In this document: positions 8,481 through 17,755 of the stretch, in pieces
Layout: each line of letters begins with the position of its first letter
Numbering within the stretch: the first letter of the stretch is position 1
NCBI GenBank assembly: GCA_018992685.1
Contig: JACVGT010000025.1
Span: forward strand, 1 to 64,000
DNA: 64,000 bases
Source: Theionarchaea archaeon
Lineage (GTDB): Archaea > Methanobacteriota_B > Thermococci > Methanofastidiosales > SZ-28-30
Direction of reading: 5' to 3'
Notes under the pieces: generated by a model
The model's input: the letters and a program-made list of their open reading frames with translations, nothing else
Told to the model about the DNA's origin: nothing
Database searches by the model: none
Translations under genes and position numbers: made by a program

Positions 8481-10727
8481 CTACACGGGAGTGTATGTAT
8501 CCTCCACTGTGGAAACTCCCTGATCAAAGTCCTGAGAGACCTTGTGCACTCTGAATACCTTGGCTGTCCCACAGTCTTTCACCAGCTCAAAATAGTGCAG
8601 TCCCTCTCCATTGAAGAAGAACATCCTGGTGAGCATACATTCCAGATCTTCCTGTTTTATCAGAAACACTTGGTTGGGCATGTCTTCCCATGTTTTCAGG
8701 ACTTCAAAGTACTGTATGCTTTCGGGGGGCACAAAAATCACGCCAAATTCTCCATTCTCTCTTCTCAGGAAATTCATGACTCCATCCTTCAGGAACAGAG
8801 TTCCCATGGTTGGTACATAGCCTGCATTCTGGTCAATAATGTAACTGTGGTAGTTCTCACCCTCTTTTATGACAGAAAAAGCAATACTCTGGTCCCCATA
8901 AATATAGTCAGTGCCGACATAGAGCTTTCGAGCGCCCTGTATCCACATCGGGCTGTACAGTCGTCCTTCACCTTCTCCTGTCACATAATTCCATCTGCCA
9001 AAGTAAGACAGCCAGTAGAAGGTCAAAACTGTCCATTCACTGATGAGGAGATATGCATCATCCTCTACAAATCCGGACATTTCTCTTGTGACAGGACGGG
9101 TCTTTGTCTCAGGGAATTCTCTCAGTGCTCTGACTTCGGATGCATTGTCAAACCCGAATATCTCCTTTACTGCAATTTCCTCATCTGTTGTCTCCATCAC
9201 CTTTCCTAGCTTGACAAGCCTCCACCAGATATCATAATGTGATCCGTTCATCACTGTTTTCCGCTCAGCGATTGATTCGATCCAGTATCCTGAATCCCAT
9301 CCCGAGATTACCACGGCGTCTTCAGGAGTGTTGTCTCTGATCCAGGTCAGTGCTTCCCACAGATTGCCATCCATGACTGATTGCGCCTGACAGGCATCTG
9401 AAGCTCCCAGATAACAGGGGACAACACTTAGTGCACATACAAATCCTGCCGCCCACATTCCTCTGGTCGTGACACGTGTTCCGAGGATCTCAGGCAATCT
9501 TCCGAAGAAAATGCCACCTGCCAGAACGAGGGGTACAGCAAAGAGCATGAGATATCGTCCGCCCATCAGGAGCAGTGCACCGGTACCAACTAAATACAGC
9601 CCGAGATATCCCAGAGTGAACAAGGAGAATCGATCCCGTTTCCACAGGAGAAACACTATACCCAAGGGGGCAATAAGCAGAATTGCGCTGAGCAATTGAG
9701 TCGCACTGGAAAATGTGACATCGAATCTCTGCACGATAGAAACAGAAACATCAGGCATCATGATTCCGGACGTTCCAGATTGAGACTGACCCGAGACGGT
9801 ATTCAGTACCAGGATTGCTCTTTGAGTCACTTTTTCTGACTGTAGGGTGATCGCAGTTACTGCAACCTCAGCCAGACCCACTAGAGGAATCACAATTTTC
9901 TCCACGCGTGAAATTCCTGCCCTGGAAGAGAGTGCCCATCCTACTGCCAGGAGTCCAAGAATGCCTACTACTACATACTGTTCTTTATAAAGTGCAAAAG
10001 GAACAATAAATGAAAAAAGAGTGACCACAGCGGCCAGGATCATGTTCCTGTCAAAATTCCTCTTTGCAGCATCGATTAGAAACAGCAGGCAGAAGGCGCC
10101 CCACACCAGTATGAAGAGGTGCCAGTGACCTGTCCAGGTAAGTGAGAACAGAAATAGAGAAAATCCCAATAGAAAAGGGTAGATTACACTTTCTCTGGTC
10201 TTTTCGCTCTTGATGCTCTTGAAGAAGAAGTATGTAACAGCAAAAGAAAACATGACAATCCAAATATCAGTATCTGTGTAGCCAATGACGGTGCGGGAAG
10301 CTATCGACCCATTTACTGCCATGAACAATGCTGTAAACAGCCCACCCACCTCGTTTGTCAGGGTTCTACCTGCCAAGTACGCAAAGACGATAGCAAGTAT
10401 TACTGGGATGACATTTGCGTACACAGTCCACTGAAAGAGTGAAACATCAGAAACCGAGCGCACCACGAGATATGAGAATGCCAAATAATAGTGGAACAAC
10501 GGAGGATGCCTCACAGGTGCACCAGTGGGATACGCTGCCATGGCATCCCATTGAGGACGAGACCCTTCTTCAAGAATGGTGTCTGCCATCCTGTAGTGGT
10601 AGTAGGGATCAAAAGCCAAGAGATAGTCTCCTTCCTCCCTAATGTAATAGCTTCTGACATACAGGCCAAGGCCAATGACCGCAAGCAACGCAATAATAAT
10701 GATGAGAGTACGACGATTTAGAGGCAT
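8481..10727 (-). CDS. aglB: AglB/STT3 oligosaccharyltransferase
   Basis: A 748-residue membrane enzyme that transfers a lipid-linked glycan to Asn in N-X-S/T sequons of exported proteins. The N-terminal half is a multi-span membrane domain (about 12-13 segments) beginning with the acidic FDPYYHYR loop motif, the first catalytic DxD-like site. The soluble C-terminal half holds the WWDYG signature as WDSGYW at Trp477-Trp482, a change of Tyr to Ser that is tolerated in some archaeal homologues. The numerous secreted proteins in this window (subtilase, lipoproteins, S-layer-like protein) are plausible substrates. Its upstream region is shared with the divergent zinc-finger gene. Confidence 0.93.
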   Translation of the reverse strand: MPLNRRTLIIIIALLAVIGLGLYVRSYYIREEGDYLLAFDPYYHYRMADTILEEGSRPQWDAMAAYPTGAPVRHPPLFHYYLAFSYLVVRSVSDVSLFQWTVYANVIPVILAIVFAYLAGRTLTNEVGGLFTALFMAVNGSIASRTVIGYTDTDIWIVMFSFAVTYFFFKSIKSEKTRESVIYPFLLGFSLFLFSLTWTGHWHLFILVWGAFCLLFLIDAAKRNFDRNMILAAVVTLFSFIVPFALYKEQYVVVGILGLLAVGWALSSRAGISRVEKIVIPLVGLAEVAVTAITLQSEKVTQRAILVLNTVSGQSQSGTSGIMMPDVSVSIVQRFDVTFSSATQLLSAILLIAPLGIVFLLWKRDRFSLFTLGYLGLYLVGTGALLLMGGRYLMLFAVPLVLAGGIFFGRLPEILGTRVTTRGMWAAGFVCALSVVPCYLGASDACQAQSVMDGNLWEALTWIRDNTPEDAVVISGWDSGYWIESIAERKTVMNGSHYDIWWRLVKLGKVMETTDEEIAVKEIFGFDNASEVRALREFPETKTRPVTREMSGFVEDDAYLLISEWTVLTFYWLSYFGRWNYVTGEGEGRLYSPMWIQGARKLYVGTDYIYGDQSIAFSVIKEGENYHSYIIDQNAGYVPTMGTLFLKDGVMNFLRRENGEFGVIFVPPESIQYFEVLKTWEDMPNQVFLIKQEDLECMLTRMFFFNGEGLHYFELVKDCGTAKVFRVHKVSQDFDQGVSTVEDTYTPV

Positions 10728-10918
10728 ATTGCTTTGTGGTTTCGTGCGCTTTTAAAGGTTTGTGGCAATAACTCAGCCAGGAGGCTAGGAGAACGGGGCC
10801 TTTCAAAGGTTCAAAAGTGGCTGTGAACATATTCCAGCTTTAAAAGAATACTCTTCTCGCCTGCGTACTCAAATACCGGGTGAAAGGGCTTCATGATATC
10901 TGTGCTGGTCGGCCAAAA

Positions 10919-11082
10919 CCTTATAAAGAATGAGCATTTCACACCTTCATGCACCATGTTTTCTGCCGAAAGAGAATCAAACTCCCGGCCCTCAAAGTTG
11001 TGGGTGGATATCATCGTCCCTCTGTACAAGAGAGCAGGGAACCATGTACTGAAGCAGAATGTCCTAGGAGGGGGGGTCTACC
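10919..11082 (+). promoter_or_regulatory. Promoter and 140-base leader of the zinc-finger gene
   Basis: CCTTATAAAG (10919-10928) is a good TATA box, putting transcription start near 10950. The first certain start codon is at 11083, so a leader of roughly 130 bases is implied. A 50-codon frame from the ATG near 10956 reads through the leader and overlaps the next gene; it could be a leader peptide or chance. Confidence 0.35.
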
Positions 11083-11250
11083 ATGAAAAAGAAGCTCAAG
11101 AACTGTGAAAACTGTGGACGGGAATTTGACATAAAGGAACAGAACAGAATAGTCCTGGAGGGGTGGCGTGATGAGAAGCACTTGTCCCGTCTCTACTTTT
11201 GCAGCAAGAGCTGTTTTGTAACGTTTCTGAAAACCAAGAAATTTGTGTGA
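11083..11250 (+). CDS. Small CxxC...CxxxC zinc-finger protein (55 aa)
   Basis: A 55-residue basic protein, too short for most gene finders. It has an N-terminal CENC knuckle at residues 8-11 and a CSKSC pair about 30 residues later, followed by FVTFLK. This resembles TRASH/MYM-type treble-clef fingers that bind metal or nucleic acid. The ATG at 11083 is preceded by an unusually long, purine-rich AGGAGGGGGGG ribosome site, which strongly supports translation. Target unknown; a metal sensor or a DNA/RNA-binding adaptor are both possible. Confidence 0.7.
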   Translation: MKKKLKNCENCGREFDIKEQNRIVLEGWRDEKHLSRLYFCSKSCFVTFLKTKKFV

Positions 11251-11310
11251 ACCGTGCCTCTGATTTGTATTTGCTCTGATTTGTATTTGCTCTGAATATG
11301 TTACGTCCTT

Positions 11311-12045
11311 TCAGAGATTTCTGTCACAGAGATATCGATGGCTTCTTACGGCATCCTCATACGTATATACTTCGATAATCAGTCTCTTGTCCTTCAGTTC
11401 CTTCATGAAGTCCAGATTCGTATTCCCATCACCCAATGCCAGGTGACTGTCCCTGTCTCCGAAATTGTCATGGAGATGTACGGCAACCACGAATTCTTTC
11501 AGGTCCAGGAACTCTTCTACCGTTCGCGTGGTATTAGCGTGACCCACATCAAAGGTGATTCCCAGATACTCTGAGTCCACCGCTCTTACAAGATGTTCTA
11601 TCTCCTGAGGAGTCCTGCAGGACAGAATGGGGAACAAGGGCATGTTTTCAACTCCCAGTTTGACATTCTGGTCTTCTGCTGTTCTGGCCAGAATCTCCAG
11701 CGATTCTTTCTGGACGGCCTGCACCTTCTTCGGAAAATGCATACCCAAAGGCGAAAGATGTCCGGGATGAATGCACACGGTTTCTGCATCATACGTGACG
11801 GCCATTTCAATATTCTTAGAAATCTGGGACAGAGACTCAGACCGAATGGCTCTGTTCAATGACATGATATTCAGATCGGAAAAAGGAGCGTGGAAGCTGA
11901 TACTACATTCATAGGAGAAAAGAACCTCAAGGTTCGTGTGATTTCCCTCACAGACTACCTCAACATGAGAAAAGGTTGGTACCACAGAATCCAGAACCTC
12001 TTGAAGACTGCTCTGCAGCATACACAGAGACGAAACACCGATCAT
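11311..12045 (-). CDS. Sugar phosphate isomerase/epimerase (AP endonuclease 2-like TIM barrel)
   Basis: A 244-residue TIM-barrel protein of the xylose isomerase-like/AP endonuclease family 2 group. Family features seen: FHAPFSDLN, VCIHPGH, LGVENMP, ITFDVGHAN and VHLHDN, each providing a metal ligand (His/Glu/Asp). Substrate cannot be predicted; members range from sugar epimerases to endonuclease IV. It begins six bases after the end of the 242-residue secreted protein gene upstream, so the three minus-strand genes from 14471 to 11311 look like one operon. Confidence 0.82.
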   Translation of the reverse strand: MIGVSSLCMLQSSLQEVLDSVVPTFSHVEVVCEGNHTNLEVLFSYECSISFHAPFSDLNIMSLNRAIRSESLSQISKNIEMAVTYDAETVCIHPGHLSPLGMHFPKKVQAVQKESLEILARTAEDQNVKLGVENMPLFPILSCRTPQEIEHLVRAVDSEYLGITFDVGHANTTRTVEEFLDLKEFVVAVHLHDNFGDRDSHLALGDGNTNLDFMKELKDKRLIIEVYTYEDAVRSHRYLCDRNL

Positions 12046-12051
12046 GAATCC

Positions 12052-12780
12052 TCAGTCCATGGTTCTCTTAAATAGGTATGCAATAATTATTCCCAGAATC
12101 ACCAGAAAGCCCTGAGTTGCTGATTCTTTTCGGGAGGGATCTTCAGACGGTGTATCATTCACACTGTATGAGCTGGTGAACGTCTTTCCATATTCGTCTT
12201 CATATGCCACTGCGAAGGACGGTTTCTTCTCCATTGTGAATTCAGCTGTATCGCCTGGAGAGAGCACAGGCAGTGTTTCCCCTTCTACTGAAATATTGAA
12301 TATCCTGGTGATTCCCGAGTTCCTGATTTGAACTACCAGGGAGGAACCCTCAACGACATGGGTGACAGTCACTTCAGGTTCAGTTCGCCTCACTCTCACT
12401 GTCACTTCTTGCTCAAGGAAGTAGGGAACGCATCCCTCTTCACAGGCACCCACACCTCCGCCCAGCGTAATGAGGATGGGATACTCCCCTGCTTCCGTCT
12501 CCCGTGAAACCTGGAAGGTTACCTCTCCAATATCTGTCTCACCTGGATAGATTTTTTGCGAAAGAGCACATTCAGACTTCACGGGAATGAAGAAAGCTGG
12601 TGTCTGCTCAAGGCGCACGACGCTGTTCCACAGGACTTCTGCAGAATTAGGATTGTGAACAAGAACTCGCACCACCACAACCTTGTTGGGTTCTGCAGTG
12701 GCCACCTCTATGGAAATTTCAGGATTGGCCTCCTGCATGACAAGGACTAAAACAAGAAGAAGAATAGGCAGTACCCTCAT
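12052..12780 (-). CDS. Membrane-anchored secreted protein with beta-sandwich domains
   Basis: A 242-residue exported protein: N-terminal signal peptide (residues 1-20), two immunoglobulin-like beta-sandwich stretches of the CARDB/NEW3 kind (LVHNPNSAEVLW and the later VTVTHVVEGSSLVVQIRNSG), a Ser/Asp-rich linker, and one C-terminal membrane helix (GFLVILGIIIAYLF) followed by basic residues. Its ATG overlaps the stop of the upstream gene by four bases (ATGA), so translation is coupled. Four Cys residues lie close together around CEEGC. Function unknown, probably a cell-surface partner of the neighbouring 564-residue protein. Confidence 0.68.
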   Translation of the reverse strand: MRVLPILLLVLVLVMQEANPEISIEVATAEPNKVVVVRVLVHNPNSAEVLWNSVVRLEQTPAFFIPVKSECALSQKIYPGETDIGEVTFQVSRETEAGEYPILITLGGGVGACEEGCVPYFLEQEVTVRVRRTEPEVTVTHVVEGSSLVVQIRNSGITRIFNISVEGETLPVLSPGDTAEFTMEKKPSFAVAYEDEYGKTFTSSYSVNDTPSEDPSRKESATQGFLVILGIIIAYLFKRTMD

Positions 12781-14471
12781 CTGGGACGCCTCATAAAGAT
12801 ATACACCACAAGGCCGCCAATGATCACCATGAGAAAGATATCAAGCCATGTCAGTCCTCCCCCCCCTGTTTCTCTGCTGATAATGCGTGGAAGGGTGCCG
12901 GTACCTGATTCTCCTCCTTCATCTTCTGACAGTATTTTCTTGATGAGAGCAGCCATTCGAAGTTCTTCCAGTTCTTCGTACAGCCCTCTGGCAAGCTTCA
13001 ACAGGGCGTACGCTTCTTCCACTTTTCCTTCCTGCAGAAGGTTCATTGCCTCATCAAAATACTGGGAAGCCTTGATCAACTTGATATATCTGTTGGTCTC
13101 CGTGACCATGGCATCAAAATTGCCACTAAGGTACATCTCCTTGGCCTGCTGGAACATGGTAATAGCAGTCTCAAAATCCCCACTCTTGTAAGCACCTTCT
13201 CCCTGGTCAAAGTAATTCTTGGCTGTATCCTCCATTTTGACCAGGAGTTGTTCCTGCAGTTTCTGTTCATCACCGTAGTGGTCTATGTAGTATAGGGTAA
13301 TGGCTATAACATAACTCCCCAGAGGGGGCAGTGAGGTAAAGTATCCTTGAATATCCACGGTCCGTGATTCTTCTGCCACCATTTTGTCTGCTACATAGTA
13401 CTGGGGAAGCAGTCCATCAATCGTAAACTTCTCCGGCTCTACCACGATCTTCACATTGGATATTTCTGTGGGCCCATGGTTTGTTACCTGCGCTCGTATG
13501 AGGACGGGAATACTGTAGGGGACACAGTTGTTAACGTAGCAGCTGCCCAGCTGGAGGACAAAGGTTTCTGCCTCGAATTCTGCACATTCAAAGAGCCCGG
13601 GTGTGGTTCGGGGCGTACCTGTGGTCACTGTGGTGGTGTCTGTAGCAGAGTCACTGCATTCTCTGGATGTGGATCGTGCTGTGATAATCGTAGTATCGAT
13701 AACACCCTCCTGGGCTGAGGATGGAACCTTTAAAGCAAGGATGACAGGGAAGCATTCACCGGGAGCCAGTAAATCTGTGGAAGCGACCACCCTCGTTTCA
13801 GTGGTGTCCAGGACCTTGTTGTTATTCTGATCCCAGTAGACAGTCACCTCCCAATCTTCGCTGGACTCTGTCTCGATGGTGAAGGTATCCTGCTCTGTTC
13901 CAAGGTTACAGATGCGGTGCGGGTACGTGAACGTTGTTCCGGGTTTTGCTTTTCCCGTGCTGTCAGGGATGACACACACATTGCAGGGATTTGCAAACCA
14001 GGCTTTCAATGAGACATTTGAGGGTTCTCTGAGCACTTCGAACGTGATGAACTCTGTGAGTTCAAAGGGGATAGCGTCAGGGCAGGCTTTGACTTCTCCT
14101 TTCAGAGTGATGGGAACGACGTATCTCCCTTCAGGGGCATCCTGCTTGAACCGGATGATGAACTCAAACTGGCGTGCTTCTCCAACCTCGTGGAGAGAGA
14201 ATTTATCTGACTGCCATTGGAGGAAGGTGATATACTCCAGCCCCCGGGCACTGGGATGGGACAGATCGAGGTAGACCGTACCTTCGCAGACAGTGGTGCC
14301 CCCTTGTGTTCTTTCGACATTGACAGTAAAACTCACGGTGTCTCCAGGATGAACGATCATGTGGGCAGGGGATACCGTCATTGAGGGCTTCTTTGGTTGT
14401 TCTTGTTGGTATGACGGCATGCTCCATGAAAGCATGAGTATGAGGAAGATGATGCAAATTCTGTATTTCAT
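12777..14471 (-). CDS. Membrane-anchored protein: beta-sandwich repeats plus TPR-like tail
   Basis: A 564-residue exported protein. After a signal peptide (1-22) come three NEW3/CARDB-like beta-sandwich domains (first around PAHMIVHPGDTVSFTV, others near residues 175-270 and 300-400). Residues about 415-520 are helical and TPR-like, with the repeating A...Y..G.F..A..M.QQA pattern. A glycine-rich linker (TGGGGLTWL) leads to a single C-terminal membrane helix and a basic RRPR end. The architecture is that of a surface scaffold. It is the first gene of the operon with the 242-residue partner (four-base overlap). Confidence 0.7.
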   Translation of the reverse strand: MKYRICIIFLILMLSWSMPSYQQEQPKKPSMTVSPAHMIVHPGDTVSFTVNVERTQGGTTVCEGTVYLDLSHPSARGLEYITFLQWQSDKFSLHEVGEARQFEFIIRFKQDAPEGRYVVPITLKGEVKACPDAIPFELTEFITFEVLREPSNVSLKAWFANPCNVCVIPDSTGKAKPGTTFTYPHRICNLGTEQDTFTIETESSEDWEVTVYWDQNNNKVLDTTETRVVASTDLLAPGECFPVILALKVPSSAQEGVIDTTIITARSTSRECSDSATDTTTVTTGTPRTTPGLFECAEFEAETFVLQLGSCYVNNCVPYSIPVLIRAQVTNHGPTEISNVKIVVEPEKFTIDGLLPQYYVADKMVAEESRTVDIQGYFTSLPPLGSYVIAITLYYIDHYGDEQKLQEQLLVKMEDTAKNYFDQGEGAYKSGDFETAITMFQQAKEMYLSGNFDAMVTETNRYIKLIKASQYFDEAMNLLQEGKVEEAYALLKLARGLYEELEELRMAALIKKILSEDEGGESGTGTLPRIISRETGGGGLTWLDIFLMVIIGGLVVYIFMRRPR

Positions 14472-14677
14472 GATTTTGTTTAGGGGGTTCTAGTTTTTAA
14501 GGTTTTCTCATTGAAAGGCAGAGCATCCCCATTCTGGCCGTGACCCGAGTTCTGGCAAAGTTTTCGGGTGGTGAGAGACTGCGTTGATGACACCAGGATA
14601 TATGAAGATGCATAATGTAATGTACATTGCGGAGTAGGTTCACAGGGCTGGTAACAGCCTCAGGAGTACCAGATAAT

Positions 14678-15463
14678 CTACAGGTTCAGCAGAGTAGCCA
14701 GTGTTTTTCCCAGAATCTGCTGGGAATCCTCGTATGATAGTTCCAGTTCACGGAAGGCTGTCAAAGCGTCTACCAGCTGATAATGAGGATAGTTAGAACC
14801 GAAAACAACTCGATCTGCACCCATTTGCTCAACTAACCACTTTACCTGTGGTGTGTAGGGACTCCTCCTAAACATAGGAACAAGAGTGCTCAGTTCAAAA
14901 TAGATATTCTCAATGCCTGATTTCCTTTTTTCTACATATGCGTAACAATCAAGAAACTGGAATCCTCCTGTGTGGGCCAGCAGGAAGTCTGTTTCAGGGT
15001 GGCTGCTCACCAGGTGATACAGGCTCTCAGATTCTCTGGAGTTGTACGGAAAGGAGGAATGAATCAGTATAGGCATACTCAAATCTGCAGCTTTCTTGGC
15101 CAGAAGGTGCAGCGCATCACAATCACAATGAAAATCCTGCAAGACAGGATGAAGCTTGATACCTCTTAATCCCAGACTGTGGCACCTTTCAAGTTCTTGG
15201 AGTGCCTTCGTGCCTTGGGCAGGATGTACTGAACAGAACCCCACCAACCTCTCGGGCATCTCACTGATAGCAGCAGCAACGGCAGAATTACTGTCTTCTG
15301 TGAGGGCCATTCCTTCCTGAGAGGTAACTGCAAAGACAACTGCCATGTCAACTGCTGCAATGTCCATTTGTAACGAGAGATCATCAAGGACATCTTTATC
15401 AAGAGAGCCGTTTGAGCCAGCCAGGTGAACGTGGGCATCAAAAACATCAGGGAGAGTGTTCAT
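14678..15463 (-). CDS. Amidohydrolase-2 family metal-dependent hydrolase
   Basis: A 261-residue TIM-barrel amidohydrolase: metal-binding FDAHVHL at the N-terminus, GIKLHPVLQDF, PILIHSSFP, LLAHTGG and the C-terminal FGSNYPH with its catalytic Asp replaced by Asn. Related proteins include decarboxylases and lactonases; the usual FGSDYP Asp is Asn here, which may reduce hydrolysis. The gene stands alone, with TATA-like sequence upstream in the 15464-15695 spacer. Confidence 0.82.
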   Translation of the reverse strand: MNTLPDVFDAHVHLAGSNGSLDKDVLDDLSLQMDIAAVDMAVVFAVTSQEGMALTEDSNSAVAAAISEMPERLVGFCSVHPAQGTKALQELERCHSLGLRGIKLHPVLQDFHCDCDALHLLAKKAADLSMPILIHSSFPYNSRESESLYHLVSSHPETDFLLAHTGGFQFLDCYAYVEKRKSGIENIYFELSTLVPMFRRSPYTPQVKWLVEQMGADRVVFGSNYPHYQLVDALTAFRELELSYEDSQQILGKTLATLLNL

Positions 15464-15704
15464 GGTTGTACTTGGTGGAACAATTTAAAAGGTTCTGCTT
15501 CCCCTGGTGAGCTGGTACCTGGGTCGAATGGTAGCCCTTCCAGAGGGGGGTGAAGTGTCTTCTCGAACAGTTTCAAGAGAAGATTCAGGTAATGCGCAGT
15601 AGAATGAATTGTTTTCTGAAACCATATTACCCTGACGGGAGGCACTTCCTGTGAAACCGAAAAGCTTATAACGCAACATCACGAAGAGCTAACGGGTGAA
15701 AGAT

Positions 15705-16076
15705 ATGTATCAGCCGGAAGAGATCAGGGACTGTGTCAAAGGAGTGGATGGGACATTCCTTATGGTGAATGGTGCACCTACTTTTTCAGACATTGATTGT
15801 GATGTAAACTACGTATACAATACTCTCCACTATTTGAGAATGTACCTGGATGAGAACTTCAGAGCCTCACGAATCTATGTTATTGGTCACAACAGTGATG
15901 CTGTATTCTATCTGGAAGGCGAATATACCATGGGTGTAAGGATTCTGAAAGGCACCAATATCCACCTGTTGCATCGCACCGTTGAAAAAATGTTTAATCA
16001 TTTGAAATTTAAATCCAGGAATGAGTCATCAAGAGAAAATAATGATCAGAGAATGAAATTCTTCCTTGCCGGTTAA
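15705..16076 (+). CDS. Small protein, possibly roadblock/LC7-like
   Basis: A 123-residue soluble protein I do not firmly recognise. Its order of elements (helix, VDGTFLMVNGAP strand pair, helix of 20 residues, IYVIGHNSDAVFYLEGEY strands, VRILKGTNIHLLHRTVEKM) resembles the roadblock/LC7 fold that in archaea partners small GTPases. That reading is inference from pattern only. The ATG at 15705 follows GGGTGA by five bases; an in-frame GTG at 15696 is an alternative. A TATA box (GCTTATAACG) sits 35-40 bases upstream, and a T-rich terminator follows. Confidence 0.6.
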   Translation: MYQPEEIRDCVKGVDGTFLMVNGAPTFSDIDCDVNYVYNTLHYLRMYLDENFRASRIYVIGHNSDAVFYLEGEYTMGVRILKGTNIHLLHRTVEKMFNHLKFKSRNESSRENNDQRMKFFLAG

Positions 16077-16084
16077 CCTTAATG

Positions 16085-16125
16085 CTAATCTTTCCTCCTT
16101 TCTTTTTCTTTTTTGGCTGTTTTTA
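16085..16125 (+). terminator. T-rich terminator after the 123-aa gene
   Basis: Directly after the stop codon at 16076 the plus strand runs through several T4-T6 tracts with almost no purines and no hairpin, the usual archaeal termination signal. The convergent SAM hydrolase reading frame (after frameshift correction) ends in the same tract at 16123. Confidence 0.5.
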
Positions 16126-16901
16126 CTTGATGAGGACAACATCTGCCTTTTTTCTAACATCTAGAAATGCTGCTGCATTCCCTTGATTTTGTGAAAGAGT
16201 TGCCATACCATCAGCATCTTCGTAGAGAAGGAGCTCCCGGGATGTACGTTTCCAAAAGTCTTGACATGACGAATGCTGATTATTTCTCCTCCAATCTCTA
16301 CAGTTATTCTCTCTTTTGAAGGCACCATTCTACCAGGTATGTTGGTCTGGAGGTTACCAAATCGATCAACACGCAGCACCGTCCCCCTGATCTCTGCTTC
16401 TCCCTCTTCAGGAGAGGGTAATCGCACTACATAAAGATCATCATACATGAGAGGGCGTCCCAGCTCAGAAAGAGAAATTCCCTTTGCCAGGTATCCCGCA
16501 GCAGGTGCAAACACATCTCTCCCGTGAAAACTGGACGATACAGGATGTAGCATGTAGTGTTCGTTCTCAAGAGCAACTGCCTTTGTGAACTTGAGCCTGT
16601 CTATAGCTTCTATCAGGATCCCATTGTCAGGTCCCACCAGAAAGTCACCTCGTTCTGTCTCTACAGCAATTCCTCGCCTTTCAGTCCCAACTCCAGGGTC
16701 TACAACCGCCACATGCACGCCTACGGGAGAATACTCAACAAAATTCCTGAGCATAAGTGCTCCTTCCTCAATATCAAACGTTGATCCATTATGGCAAATA
16801 TCAACAATATCCACGCCAGGACACACTGAGAGCAGAACAGCCTTACATACTCCAACATATTCCTGATTCAATCCAAAGTCGGAGAGAAGACTTATAAACA
16901 T
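16123..16901 (-). CDS. SAM hydrolase/hydroxide adenosyltransferase (DUF62), with 3' frameshift
   Basis: Hydrolyses S-adenosylmethionine to adenosine and methionine. Family motifs: LLSDFG at the start, VVDPGVG, GPDNGI, SSFHGRDVFAPAA. The plain frame stops at 16161 with a non-family tail. If one C is added to the CCC run at 16236-16238, the frame continues as HPGELLLYEDADG...QNQGNAAAFL and ends at 16123, exactly the conserved C-terminus of the family. So the gene is either broken by a one-base deletion or the sequence has a homopolymer error there. The start at 16901 lies next to a TATA box and is well supported. Confidence 0.82.
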
Positions 16902-16944
16902 ACACCAGTAAACCCACTTTACCTAATAAAGTTGAGGGTTGCTC

Positions 16945-17448
16945 ATGGAGATAAAGTCAGATTCGGAAGTATTTGAGGAAATCACAGAAGAGTACAACCG
17001 AGACCCTGAAGGCAACTGGAGAGTGACAGCATTCAGGGATGAGAAAGGCCGCTACGATCTGTATGTGGTCAAAGGTAAGAAATTCTGGCAGGTCAAGACC
17101 GAGTTCATAACACCCCACAGGTATATTGGAGTGGGAGGACGAACCACCACAAGGGAGCAGGAACCCCAATTCACCTTCGGGCTGCGTCCGTTGCCCAGAA
17201 GATACGTCAGAAAATTAGTGGAAAATGCTCAGAACGGGGAAATCTCAGAGCATCTGCTTACTAAGATCATGAAAATACCTCCCGCACCTGCCACCGAGTT
17301 CTCAGAAAAAGATCGGGTCCTCCAGGGACCAGTAACCTTCTGTCCTCTGAATGGAATTTCCCGTTCCCAGAGAGTTCTCAACACAAAACTAGCCTGCGAA
17401 CTGGACAGGTTGCTCTTCAGAGAACAGGTGGGCAGCATGTATCGTTAG
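16945..17448 (+). CDS. Conserved-looking hypothetical protein (167 aa)
   Basis: A 167-residue soluble protein I do not recognise. The first half is beta-rich (WRVTAFRDEKGRYDLYVVKGKKFWQVKTEF), the second half is helical and ends in a basic tail. No signal peptide or membrane segment. The ATG at 16945 is preceded by GTTGAGGG; a TTG at 16939 is the only alternative. The gene is divergent from the SAM hydrolase (43-base spacer with TATA-like elements) and its last four bases overlap the convergent membrane gene. Confidence 0.6.
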   Translation: MEIKSDSEVFEEITEEYNRDPEGNWRVTAFRDEKGRYDLYVVKGKKFWQVKTEFITPHRYIGVGGRTTTREQEPQFTFGLRPLPRRYVRKLVENAQNGEISEHLLTKIMKIPPAPATEFSEKDRVLQGPVTFCPLNGISRSQRVLNTKLACELDRLLFREQVGSMYR

Positions 17449-17720
17449 AACATGGCAACGATTGAAGGGAGAAGCTGAACCAAGAGATACAGCACGAAGA
17501 TTATGATTAGGATCTCCAATACTTTTCTTGTAAAATCAAATCCTGCCCTCAGCAGTACCAGAATAATGAGGATTCCAAGTTCGTCTACTGCATCCGGAGG
17601 GACAAACCCTGCAGTGAACTCGGATACCATGTCAGCTAGGAGCTCGCAGATATCCATGACCATTTTCACGATCTGGAGGATGAATTCCGTTGTACCAAGC
17701 AAGAGCATACTAATCACCAT
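17445..17720 (-). CDS. Small membrane protein with two helices (91 aa)
   Basis: Two long hydrophobic segments (residues about 1-30 and 50-90) flank an acidic loop ending FVPPDAVDE. No known family. A clear CTTTATATAC TATA box lies 26-36 bases before the ATG, on the minus strand near 17746-17755, which supports a real leaderless gene. It converges with and overlaps the preceding plus-strand gene by four bases. Confidence 0.55.
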   Translation of the reverse strand: MVISMLLLGTTEFILQIVKMVMDICELLADMVSEFTAGFVPPDAVDELGILIILVLLRAGFDFTRKVLEILIIIFVLYLLVQLLPSIVAMF

Positions 17721-17755
17721 GATTAAGTAATATTGGTAATCGATAGTATATAAAG

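Noticed and set aside
10965..10985. Stretch resembling a tRNA T-arm
   Set aside because: No matching stems on either side; it lies in a leader before a protein gene.
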